From NCBI RefSeq assembly GCF_002868715.1, contig NZ_PKLZ01000017.1, forward strand, positions 1-59,849: DNA of 59,849 nt, written 5' to 3'. This document shows positions 37,033-44,437 of this stretch, piece by piece. Every line of letters begins with the position of its first letter. Position 1 is the first letter of the stretch. Under the pieces are notes generated by a model that was not told where the DNA came from, did no database searches, and saw nothing but the letters and a program-made list of their open reading frames with translations. The position numbers were made by a program, and so were the translations under genes. Origin of the DNA: Kineobactrum sediminis. Its GTDB lineage: Bacteria; Pseudomonadota; Gammaproteobacteria; Pseudomonadales; Halieaceae.

Positions 37033-38775
37033 TCATTGTCTGCTGGCAATGACATCAGTTTTTGGTGCGGTGGCCCGTAAGGCTTCAAGCACAATCTTTC
37101 GCGTTAATAATTGCGGCAGGATAACGGGTTGGGCCGAGGCTTCCGCCGGATAGAGTACGTAGAGTGGAATGCCGGTACGGCCGTGTTCGCGCAAGAAATC
37201 GGCGATAGCGGCATCGTAGTTGGTCCAGTCGGCGATCATGTAAGTGACCTGGTGCTCGGCAAAAGCGGTGCTGATTTCATCGGTATGCAGCACGGCACGT
37301 TCGTTGGCAATGCAGGTGATACACCAATCTGCGGTAACATCCACAAACACCGGACGACCGCTCGCGCGCAAGGTATCAATGGCCTCCATTGACCAGGGCA
37401 CCTGGCCTTGTGCCAGCATGCGGTTGCCACCGTCATCAACCGGTGCCCGCCATAGTCCCAGCGTAACCGCCAGTGCCAGGCAGCCCAGCGCCAGAGCGCG
37501 GCGCCAGAGAGAGGCGTTCCATAACCACAGGCCCAGCGCCAGCAACAAACCACCGGCCAGTGCCGCGGCCATGGTATCTACCCCAGTCTGGCGCCCGGCC
37601 ACCCAGAACAGCCAGAGAGCACTGCCATAGAGCGGAAACGCCAGCAGCTGCTTCATGGTTTCCATCCAGGGTCCTGGTCGCGGCATCCAGTTGCGTGCCT
37701 GGGTGCTGTAACTCAGGAGCACCAGCGGTGCGGCCATGCCCGCGCCGAGGGCAAAGAATACCGCCAGGGCGATAGCCGGCGGCTGGGTTATTGCAAAACC
37801 CAGCGCGGTGCCCATCAGAGGGGCAGTGCAGGGACTGGCGACTACAACCGCGAGTACGCCGGTGAAGAAGCTGCCAGTGCCACCCTGGCGAGCAGCCAGG
37901 CCACTGCCAATATCCGTAATGCCGCTGCCCAGTTGCAGCATGCCGGAGAGCGAAAGCCCCATTACCAGGAACAGATAGGCCAGGGCGATCACAAAACCCG
38001 GGGACTGGAGCTGGAAGCCCCAGCCAATCGCCTGCCCAGCCTGTTGCAACATAATCAGCGCCGTTGCAACGACCAGGAAACTGGTGACCACACCGGCAGC
38101 ATAGAGCCAGCCGTGGCGCAGACGTTCACTATTGTTGCTGCGGGCGAAGCCCAGTACCTTGAGGGACAAAATGGGAAAGACGCAGGGCATCAGGTTCAGA
38201 ATACTTCCGCCCAGAAAGGCCAGCAGCATCATGTAGGGGAGACTGCCAAGATCCAGTGGGGGAGTGATGCGGCTAGTGACTGTGGTTTCGCTACCCGGTC
38301 CAGCTACAGGGGTCACGCTGCCGCTGGCAAAATCAATGTCAAAGTATTCGGTCTGCGGCGGGTAACAGAGGCCCGCATCGGCGCAACCTTGTGATTTTAC
38401 GGCGAGTCTTGCGGACTCGGCGGACGCTTCCGGTTGCAGGCGAACATCAGCCTCCTGATAGTAGACCCGCACCTCGCCAAAAAACTCATCAGTACGCTCC
38501 AGCGCTGTGGGCAATTGCGTTGTCAGCGGGATGGCGGCGCCTTCACTGTGCAACTGGAAATCGAAGCTGTGCTGGTAAAGGTAATAGCCGTCGGCGATGC
38601 GCCAGTAAACGCGAACATCTCCATTCTGCTGGGGCTCGATTTCGATGCGGTAGGCTTCTTCGACCGGCAGAAAGGCCGGTGCGCCGAATTCGGCTGCGGC
38701 ACTGCCGTTGATGGGCAGTTGGGCCAGGCTGAGGCTACTGATGAGCCAAAGCAGGCTGGCGAGCAAAAAGCGCAT
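37033..38775 (-). CDS. dsbD: Thiol:disulfide interchange protein DsbD
   Basis: DsbD moves reducing power from cytoplasmic thioredoxin to periplasmic partners. A signal peptide (FLLASLLWLISSLSLAQ) precedes the immunoglobulin-like alpha domain with the active pair Cys131/Cys137 in CADAGLC. The eight-helix beta domain carries its redox cysteines in LMPCVFPILSLK and ASPCTAPLMG. The C-terminal thioredoxin-like gamma domain has ADWCITCIANE. All six catalytic cysteines are present in 580 residues (E. coli 565). It is divergent from the PCu(A)C copper chaperone, whose copper site and redox partners also live in the periplasm. Confidence 0.98.
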   Translation of the reverse strand: MRFLLASLLWLISSLSLAQLPINGSAAAEFGAPAFLPVEEAYRIEIEPQQNGDVRVYWRIADGYYLYQHSFDFQLHSEGAAIPLTTQLPTALERTDEFFGEVRVYYQEADVRLQPEASAESARLAVKSQGCADAGLCYPPQTEYFDIDFASGSVTPVAGPGSETTVTSRITPPLDLGSLPYMMLLAFLGGSILNLMPCVFPILSLKVLGFARSNNSERLRHGWLYAAGVVTSFLVVATALIMLQQAGQAIGWGFQLQSPGFVIALAYLFLVMGLSLSGMLQLGSGITDIGSGLAARQGGTGSFFTGVLAVVVASPCTAPLMGTALGFAITQPPAIALAVFFALGAGMAAPLVLLSYSTQARNWMPRPGPWMETMKQLLAFPLYGSALWLFWVAGRQTGVDTMAAALAGGLLLALGLWLWNASLWRRALALGCLALAVTLGLWRAPVDDGGNRMLAQGQVPWSMEAIDTLRASGRPVFVDVTADWCITCIANERAVLHTDEISTAFAEHQVTYMIADWTNYDAAIADFLREHGRTGIPLYVLYPAEASAQPVILPQLLTRKIVLEALRATAPKTDVIASRQ

Positions 38776-38873
38776 GGACTTTTCCTATTCAATGGCGGTC
38801 TTATGGTTAAGCCGGACCGTTCTGGTGTGGCTGCAATTGTAGCAGCGCCGGCGCTCTATCCCAATGAGGACGA

Positions 38874-38901
38874 GTGACAGTGGCATAGCTGATGCTATGA
38901 T
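38874..38901 (+). promoter_or_regulatory. Candidate extended -10 promoter of the PCu(A)C gene
   Basis: GTGACA (38874-38879), a 16-base spacer, and TGC-TATGAT (38893-38901) form a good sigma-70 promoter with an extended -10 element. It lies 63 bases before the GTG start of the copper chaperone, in the 189-bp gap divergent from dsbD. Confidence 0.5.
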
Positions 38902-38964
38902 GGTCAGACGCCTGGCGGGATCGATAGGTTCCTGCCACCAGAAACAAAAAAGTGAGGAGAGAAC

Positions 38965-39426
38965 GTGAAACCTGTGCTTCATCTCGTATGTTGTGTCATT
39001 GGCCTGCTCCTGGCGACCACAGTACACGCGTCTGGAGAGACGACCGTGGAGTTGGAAAACGCCTGGGTGCGGATCCTGCCCCCTACCCAGAAAAATACGG
39101 CAGCCTACCTTACGGTACGCAATACCGGCGAGACAGCCGTGCGCATGACGGGCGCCAGTGCAGACCTTGCGGAGCGTGTGGAATTGCATGACAGTGTTCA
39201 GGTGGAAGGCATGCAAAGGATGCAGCAACAGGCCTTTGTCGATGTGCCGGCAGGCGGGCAGGTACAATTTGCTCCCGGCGGCCTGCACCTGATGTTGCTG
39301 GGGCTTGCGCGGATGCCGGCTGCCGGTGAGACAATACAGCTGTGCCTGCAGTTGGAATCACAAACGCTCTGTACTGAAGCGGAGGCTCGCAAGTCCGCGG
39401 GCCAGGCGACCCATCACCATCATTAA
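38965..39426 (+). CDS. Periplasmic copper chaperone PCu(A)C
   Basis: PCu(A)C proteins bind Cu(I) and help load the CuA or CuB centres of cytochrome oxidase. The full H-X10-M-X21-H-X-M copper site is present with exact spacing: His75, Met86, His108, Met110. A signal peptide with cleavage near VHASGE precedes the cupredoxin-like domain, and the protein ends in a short His4 tail that may add metal affinity. The GTG start at 38965 follows a strong AGGAGAG. At 153 residues it is typical. No Sco/SenC or oxidase gene is nearby. Confidence 0.93.
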   Translation: MKPVLHLVCCVIGLLLATTVHASGETTVELENAWVRILPPTQKNTAAYLTVRNTGETAVRMTGASADLAERVELHDSVQVEGMQRMQQQAFVDVPAGGQVQFAPGGLHLMLLGLARMPAAGETIQLCLQLESQTLCTEAEARKSAGQATHHHH

Positions 39427-39471
39427 GCCTGTTATCCACGAACGGCACAGGCAGCTATTGGGAGTGAAACA

Positions 39472-40509
39472 ATGACCGGACTCAAAGCCCGGCTGGTCCA
39501 GTGGGGAGATAAGTACCTTCCCGGACAGGGCAAGCTGAAAATTCTCGCGGCCTTACTTGGCGTCTACCTGGTTGTTATTCTGGTGTTGGCATTTTACTGG
39601 AGCCGGACGCCTGCCGTTTTTGACGTCACCGAGCGAGCGTCGGCGTACGCCACTGTCGATAGCGACCAGTTGCCGGTGGGTGTGACTACTACCGGAGCTT
39701 TGATCGGCGTTGTCGAAACCCTGCTGGAAAAGCCGGGAGGATTTCTTTACAACGACCTATTGCCACCGGGCGTCTGGCTCGACAACGTGCCCAGCTGGGA
39801 ATACGGTGTGCTGATCCAGTCCCGGGACCTTGCCCGGGGGTTACGGGAGGTGCTCAGTCGGTCCCAGTCCCAGTCCACGGAAGATCCCGACCTGTCGATG
39901 GCCGAGCCGCGGTTGAACTTTGATGCCGACAGCTGGGTCCTGCCAGCGTCAGAGAGCCAGTATCGCGAAGCGCTCGACTACCTGCATAGTTACCTGCGCC
40001 GGCTTGAAGACACTGATGACAGCGACGCCCAGTTCTATGCCCGGGCGGACAACCTGCGGTACTGGCTGGATACCGTCGATTCCCGTCTCGGCAGCTTGTC
40101 CCAACGGCTCAGTGCCAGCGTTGGCCAGCGTCGCTTGAATACCGACCTTGCCGGTGATGCAAGTGCTCGCCAGTCCACGATTGCGCCGAGGGAAGTGGAA
40201 GTTCGCACCCCCTGGACACAAATAGATAATGTATTTTTCGAAGCCAGGGGCACGGCCTGGGCCCTGATTCATTTCCTCAGGGCAGCAGAGGTCGATTTTG
40301 CCGATGTGCTGGAGAAGAAAAACGCCCAGGTCAGTTTGCAGCAGATTATCCGTGAACTGGAGGGGACCCAGCAGACGATTTGGAGTCCGATGATCCTCAA
40401 CGGCAGCGGTATGGGTCTGCTGGCGAATCACTCGTTGGTAATGGCTTCTTATATCAGTCGCGCCAACGCCGCGATTATCGACCTGCGCGAGTTACTGTCC
40501 CGGGGTTGA
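39472..40509 (+). CDS. DUF2333 inner-membrane protein
   Basis: A 345-residue protein with one N-terminal membrane span (KILAALLGVYLVVILVLAFYW) and a long periplasmic part that includes GALIGVVETLLEKPGGFLYND, PPGVWLDNVPSWEYGVL and VFFEARGTAWALIHFLRA. These match the conserved segments of DUF2333 as I remember them; no function is established. Two helical stretches (about 155-220 and 275-345) look suited to protein contacts. It follows the copper chaperone by 45 bases on the same strand and converges on the pentapeptide-repeat gene with a 6-bp gap. Confidence 0.8.
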   Translation: MTGLKARLVQWGDKYLPGQGKLKILAALLGVYLVVILVLAFYWSRTPAVFDVTERASAYATVDSDQLPVGVTTTGALIGVVETLLEKPGGFLYNDLLPPGVWLDNVPSWEYGVLIQSRDLARGLREVLSRSQSQSTEDPDLSMAEPRLNFDADSWVLPASESQYREALDYLHSYLRRLEDTDDSDAQFYARADNLRYWLDTVDSRLGSLSQRLSASVGQRRLNTDLAGDASARQSTIAPREVEVRTPWTQIDNVFFEARGTAWALIHFLRAAEVDFADVLEKKNAQVSLQQIIRELEGTQQTIWSPMILNGSGMGLLANHSLVMASYISRANAAIIDLRELLSRG

Positions 40510-40515
40510 GAACGT

Positions 40516-40860
40516 TTATTTCCGGTCGTAGCGCAGCCGTGTGCCGGTATTCAGCGAGAGGCGGATTTCCGTGGCGCTGATTGACTCCGGGAAATAGGTG
40601 CCGGACAGCTTGGCGTCAAGCAGGCTGGCACCTTCAAGATTGGTTTCCCGGAAATCGATGCCACTGAGGTCGGTGTTGCGAAAGTAGGAATTGCTGAAGT
40701 CCAGCCCCCTGGCATTCATGTTGCGCAGGTCTCGCCCCCGATAATCACCACTCTTCAGTTCGCTGGTATCCAGGATATCCCGCTGCTCGTTAAAGCCCTT
40801 GATATCCTCATTGCGCAGCAGTTGATAGAGGGGGTCTTGTTTGATGACAGGCTTGCTCAT
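40516..40860 (-). CDS. Pentapeptide-repeat protein
   Basis: A 114-residue protein whose middle (about 36-92) consists of roughly ten pentapeptide repeats: GDYRG, RDLRN, MNARG, LDFSN, SYFRN, TDLSG, IDFRE, TNLEG, ASLLD, AKLSG. These follow the A(D/N)LXX rule and would fold as one right-handed quadrilateral beta-helix of about two and a half coils. Such helices can mimic DNA, as in Qnr/MfpA gyrase protectors, but this one is far shorter. The flanks are helical N-terminally and polar C-terminally. It is divergent from DNA polymerase II across 75 bp. Function unknown. Confidence 0.85.
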   Translation of the reverse strand: MSKPVIKQDPLYQLLRNEDIKGFNEQRDILDTSELKSGDYRGRDLRNMNARGLDFSNSYFRNTDLSGIDFRETNLEGASLLDAKLSGTYFPESISATEIRLSLNTGTRLRYDRK

Positions 40861-40935
40861 GATGACCTTCCAGACAATATTCGACAGATTAGAGGGCTGA
40901 TTCAGTGATCCATAGCTTAAGCCACCCGGCGACCG

Positions 40936-43317
40936 ATGCCTAGCATGAAACCGTCCCTGAACCCCGGGTCTGCGTACCGCGAGGGCTTTTTGCTGAGCCG
41001 CAGCTGGCGCGATGACAGTGCGGGTATTGTGCTGGAATTCTGGTTTGCCACTGCCCAGGGGCCTGTGCAGGTGGTTATTTATGGCGAGCGCAGTGTATTT
41101 TTCCTGGCAGAGAGTGATGCTTCGCGATACCAGTCAGTACTGGCGTTACAGCATGGCATAAGCTGCAAACCGCTGACTCTGCGGGATTTCTCCATGTCAC
41201 CTGTCACTGCAATCTACAGCCAGGGTTACCAGCAGGCGCGACAACTGGCGGATGGTTTGCGCCAGCGTGGGGCCGAGCCATTGGAGGCGGATATCAATCC
41301 CGCTGATCGCTATCTGATGGAGCGCTTTATCGCCGGCGGTGCCAGCCTCTGCGGACCGATCACGGACTGCGGCGCTTACCAGCGGATGGTGAACCCGGCA
41401 CTGCGTTCTGCCGCTTTTCGCCCCGCCCTGAAAGTGGTGTCATTTGATATTGAAACGGCCATGGCGGGCCTGCAGCTTTACTCCATCGCAGTCCATGCCA
41501 CCGGGGACGACGGCGAGCATCGGCGCGTATTCATCGTCGGCGAGGGCGTCTTCGGGGACCATGTGCAGGGGCTTCCCTCCCAGCAAGAGGTGTTGCAGGC
41601 TTTCCTGGCCTTCATAGCCGATTATGACCCGGATGTCCTGATCGGCTGGAATGTGGTCAATTTCGACACCTGGTACCTGCAACGGCTTGCGGATCAGCTG
41701 GGGGTGCCCTTGAACCTCGGTCGCGCCGGGTCAGTAGTGCACTGGCGCGAACTTGACGAGGATGGGCAGCGACGCGCAGCCAGGATCCCCGGTCGGGTAT
41801 TGCTGGATGGCATTGAGTTGCTGCGCGCTGCCTTTTACCGGTTTGACAGCTTCTCGCTGGAGGCGGTAGCCAGGTCACTGCTGGACGAAGGCAAACTGTT
41901 GCATGGCAGCGACCGGGGCGAGGAAATCGGCCGCCTGTTCCGGGAGGACAAGGCTCGGCTGGCCGCCTATAACCTGCGCGATTGCGAGCTGGTATCGGCC
42001 ATCTTCGCCAAAACCCGGCTGCTGGACTTTGCCCTCGCCCGCAGTGCCATGACCGGCCTCAACCTGGACCGGCTTGGTGGCTCGGTAGCATCATTCGACA
42101 ACCTGTACCTGCCGCGCCTGCACCGCAAGGGTTTCGTCGCGCCCAACGCCCGTGAATCCGGCGTTGCCAGTCCCGGCGGCTTTGTGCTCGATTCCCGGCC
42201 CGGTATTTATGATCACGTGCTGGTACTGGATTTCAAAAGTCTGTATCCCAGTATCATTCGTACGTTTGCCATCGATCCATTGGGGCTGGCGCTGGGTATG
42301 ACAGGTGAGCTTGAGGAGTCAGCCACGGTACCGGGATTCCTGGGTGCGCACTTTGCCCGCGAGGGTCATATTCTGCCGGCCTTGATTTCTCAACTCTGGC
42401 AGCAGCGGGACGCAGCGCGCGAGGCTGATGACTCGCCCCTGTCCCAGGCCATCAAGATCATCATGAACTCTTTTTACGGCGTGCTTGGCAGCCCCGGCTG
42501 TCGTTTTTTCGATTCACGGCTGGCTACCGCCATTACCCGCCGTGGCCACGAGATTCTGTTGCGTACCCGGGAGCGTATCGAAAGCCGTGGTCACCAGGTT
42601 ATCTATGGCGATACCGACTCTGTATTTGTGTGGATCGAAAATGCCGTTTGCGATGCTGACGCCGAGCGCGCCGGGCTTGCTTTGCAGGCCGACCTGAACA
42701 CCTGGTGGCAGCACCAGCTGCAGGAGGCGTTCGGGCTTGAAAGCCTGCTGGAACTGCAGTTTGAGACCCATTACCGGCGCTTCCTGATGCCCACCGTGCG
42801 CGGCTCTGACAAGGGTAGCAAGAAACGTTATGCCGGACTGGTAGGCACTGGCGCCGCAGAGCGACTGGTGTTCAAGGGTCTGGAGAGTGTGCGCACAGAC
42901 TGGACTCGCCTGGCGCGGGAATTCCAGGAGACACTGTACCGGCGGGTTTTTCTGGCAGAACCCTATGAAGATTACCTCTGCCAGGTGATGGGCGCGGTAC
43001 TGGCTGGAGAGCGGGATGCGGACCTGGTCTATCGCAAACGCCTGCGGCGTCGCCTGGACGACTACCAACGCAATGTGCCACCCCACGTCCAGGCGGCGCG
43101 CCTGTATGCAGAGCGAGGGCTGCCGCTACCGGCACGAGGTGACTGGATAGAGTACGTGGTTACCGTCGCCGGGGCCGAACCCGCCGCTGCCGCGCACGCG
43201 CCACTGGATTATCCGCATTACGTGGAGCGCCAGGTGCAGCCGGTGGCGGATGGCATCCTGGGTTTGCTCGGGACGTCTTTCAGTGCCATTACCGGCCGGC
43301 AGATTGACCTGTTTTGA
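40936..43317 (+). CDS. polB: DNA polymerase II (family B)
   Basis: PolB is a 3'-5' proofreading polymerase used in replication restart and lesion bypass. The exonuclease domain has the ExoI motif SFDIETAMAG, ExoII near VLIGWNVVNFDTWYL and ExoIII YNLRDCELV. The polymerase domain has motif A LDFKSLYPSIIRTF, motif B KIIMNSFYGVLGSPGCRF and motif C YGDTDSVFVW. At 793 residues it is slightly longer than E. coli Pol II (783). An ATG at 40945 is an equally possible start. In E. coli polB is LexA-regulated; I found no CTGT-N8-ACAG box in the 75-bp upstream gap. Confidence 0.98.
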   Translation: MPSMKPSLNPGSAYREGFLLSRSWRDDSAGIVLEFWFATAQGPVQVVIYGERSVFFLAESDASRYQSVLALQHGISCKPLTLRDFSMSPVTAIYSQGYQQARQLADGLRQRGAEPLEADINPADRYLMERFIAGGASLCGPITDCGAYQRMVNPALRSAAFRPALKVVSFDIETAMAGLQLYSIAVHATGDDGEHRRVFIVGEGVFGDHVQGLPSQQEVLQAFLAFIADYDPDVLIGWNVVNFDTWYLQRLADQLGVPLNLGRAGSVVHWRELDEDGQRRAARIPGRVLLDGIELLRAAFYRFDSFSLEAVARSLLDEGKLLHGSDRGEEIGRLFREDKARLAAYNLRDCELVSAIFAKTRLLDFALARSAMTGLNLDRLGGSVASFDNLYLPRLHRKGFVAPNARESGVASPGGFVLDSRPGIYDHVLVLDFKSLYPSIIRTFAIDPLGLALGMTGELEESATVPGFLGAHFAREGHILPALISQLWQQRDAAREADDSPLSQAIKIIMNSFYGVLGSPGCRFFDSRLATAITRRGHEILLRTRERIESRGHQVIYGDTDSVFVWIENAVCDADAERAGLALQADLNTWWQHQLQEAFGLESLLELQFETHYRRFLMPTVRGSDKGSKKRYAGLVGTGAAERLVFKGLESVRTDWTRLAREFQETLYRRVFLAEPYEDYLCQVMGAVLAGERDADLVYRKRLRRRLDDYQRNVPPHVQAARLYAERGLPLPARGDWIEYVVTVAGAEPAAAAHAPLDYPHYVERQVQPVADGILGLLGTSFSAITGRQIDLF

Positions 43318-43349
43318 GTGGCGCTGTAACAGCCGCTAACGTGCTCCGG

Positions 43350-44351
43350 TCAGTCGCCGAAAAATTCCCGACGCAGGGCCGGATAGTCCGCTGCGGGTAA
43401 CCTGGGTCCGAAATTGGCGACCACTTTTCCGGCCGCCAGGCTGGCAAAGCGGCCCGCCGTGGCGAAATCTTCCCCGCGGCCAATAGCATAGAGGAAGGCA
43501 CCGGCAAACATGTCTCCGGCGCCATTACTGTCCACGGCGTGCACCCGGTGTGGCGGGATCTCTTCCAGACGTTCGCCATCCCAGGTCAGTGCGCCTTTCG
43601 CGCCCAGGGTAATAACGAACTGGCGAGCGACCTGTTTCAGGTGCTCAATGGCAATACCAAGTTTGTCGGTGCGGCCCCAGCCCAGGGCTTCATCTGCGTT
43701 ACAGAACACGAGGTCAAGCTGGTCGCCGATGATCGCCTGCATACCCTCGCGAAAGAACTCCACCATACCCGGGTCGGAAAAACTGAGTACGGTTTTAACG
43801 CCGGCGGCCTCGGCCATTTCACGGGCGCGAATGGCCGCAGCGCGGCCGCTATCGGACGTTACCAGGTAACCCTCGATATAAAGGAAACTGGAATCGGCCA
43901 GGGCGACCGGGTCGAGTTGTTCTACCGACAGGGTCTCGCTGATGCCCAGATAGGTGTTCATGCTGCGTTCGGCGTCGGGGGAAATCAATACCAGGCACTT
44001 GCCGGTGATACCCGTCGGCCGCCCGTTCGCCATGGAGTGGTCCACCCCTGCGGCTTCCAGATCGCGTACATAGATGGTCCCGTCCTCGTCGTCGGCCACT
44101 TTGCAGGACATGAAGGTGGGTAGCCCGAACTGGGCGGCGGCGATAATGGAGTTGCCGGCACTGCCGCCGCTGGCGTGATTGGCCTTGACCAGGTGGCCCT
44201 GCAAATCCTGCAGCAGGGCCGCCTGGCGTGGCTGATCCACGAGGGTCATCAACCCTTTTTCCACTCCCAGCTGTTCAAGCTCCAGATCCTGCACCTGGAT
44301 TTCGGTGTCCACCAGTGCCGCGCCGATTCCGTAAATGGTATATTTCTTCAT
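43350..44351 (-). CDS. PfkB-family carbohydrate/nucleoside kinase (adenosine-kinase-like)
   Basis: A 333-residue ribokinase-fold protein. The N-terminal signature region is ASGGSAGNSIIAAAQFG, and the C-terminal anion-hole/catalytic signature is DSNGAGDMFAGAFLYA with the catalytic Asp. The middle FVITLGAKGALTW marks the ATP side. Bacterial proteins of this shape are often annotated adenosine kinase, but substrate assignment from sequence is weak, and inosine/guanosine or sugar kinase activity is possible. It converges on polB with 32 bp between stops and is divergent from mrcB. Confidence 0.87.
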   Translation of the reverse strand: MKKYTIYGIGAALVDTEIQVQDLELEQLGVEKGLMTLVDQPRQAALLQDLQGHLVKANHASGGSAGNSIIAAAQFGLPTFMSCKVADDEDGTIYVRDLEAAGVDHSMANGRPTGITGKCLVLISPDAERSMNTYLGISETLSVEQLDPVALADSSFLYIEGYLVTSDSGRAAAIRAREMAEAAGVKTVLSFSDPGMVEFFREGMQAIIGDQLDLVFCNADEALGWGRTDKLGIAIEHLKQVARQFVITLGAKGALTWDGERLEEIPPHRVHAVDSNGAGDMFAGAFLYAIGRGEDFATAGRFASLAAGKVVANFGPRLPAADYPALRREFFGD

Positions 44352-44437
44352 GGTTACTGTGGTCCCCTCGTTGCCAGCCAGCTATTATCCCCATCCTCCA
44401 CTCAAATGAAAGCGCGCTCGCACACACTGCCCCCCTT

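Noticed and set aside
40861-40935. LexA operator before polB
   Set aside because: I looked for CTGT-N8-ACAG because E. coli polB is SOS-regulated, but no acceptable match is present.
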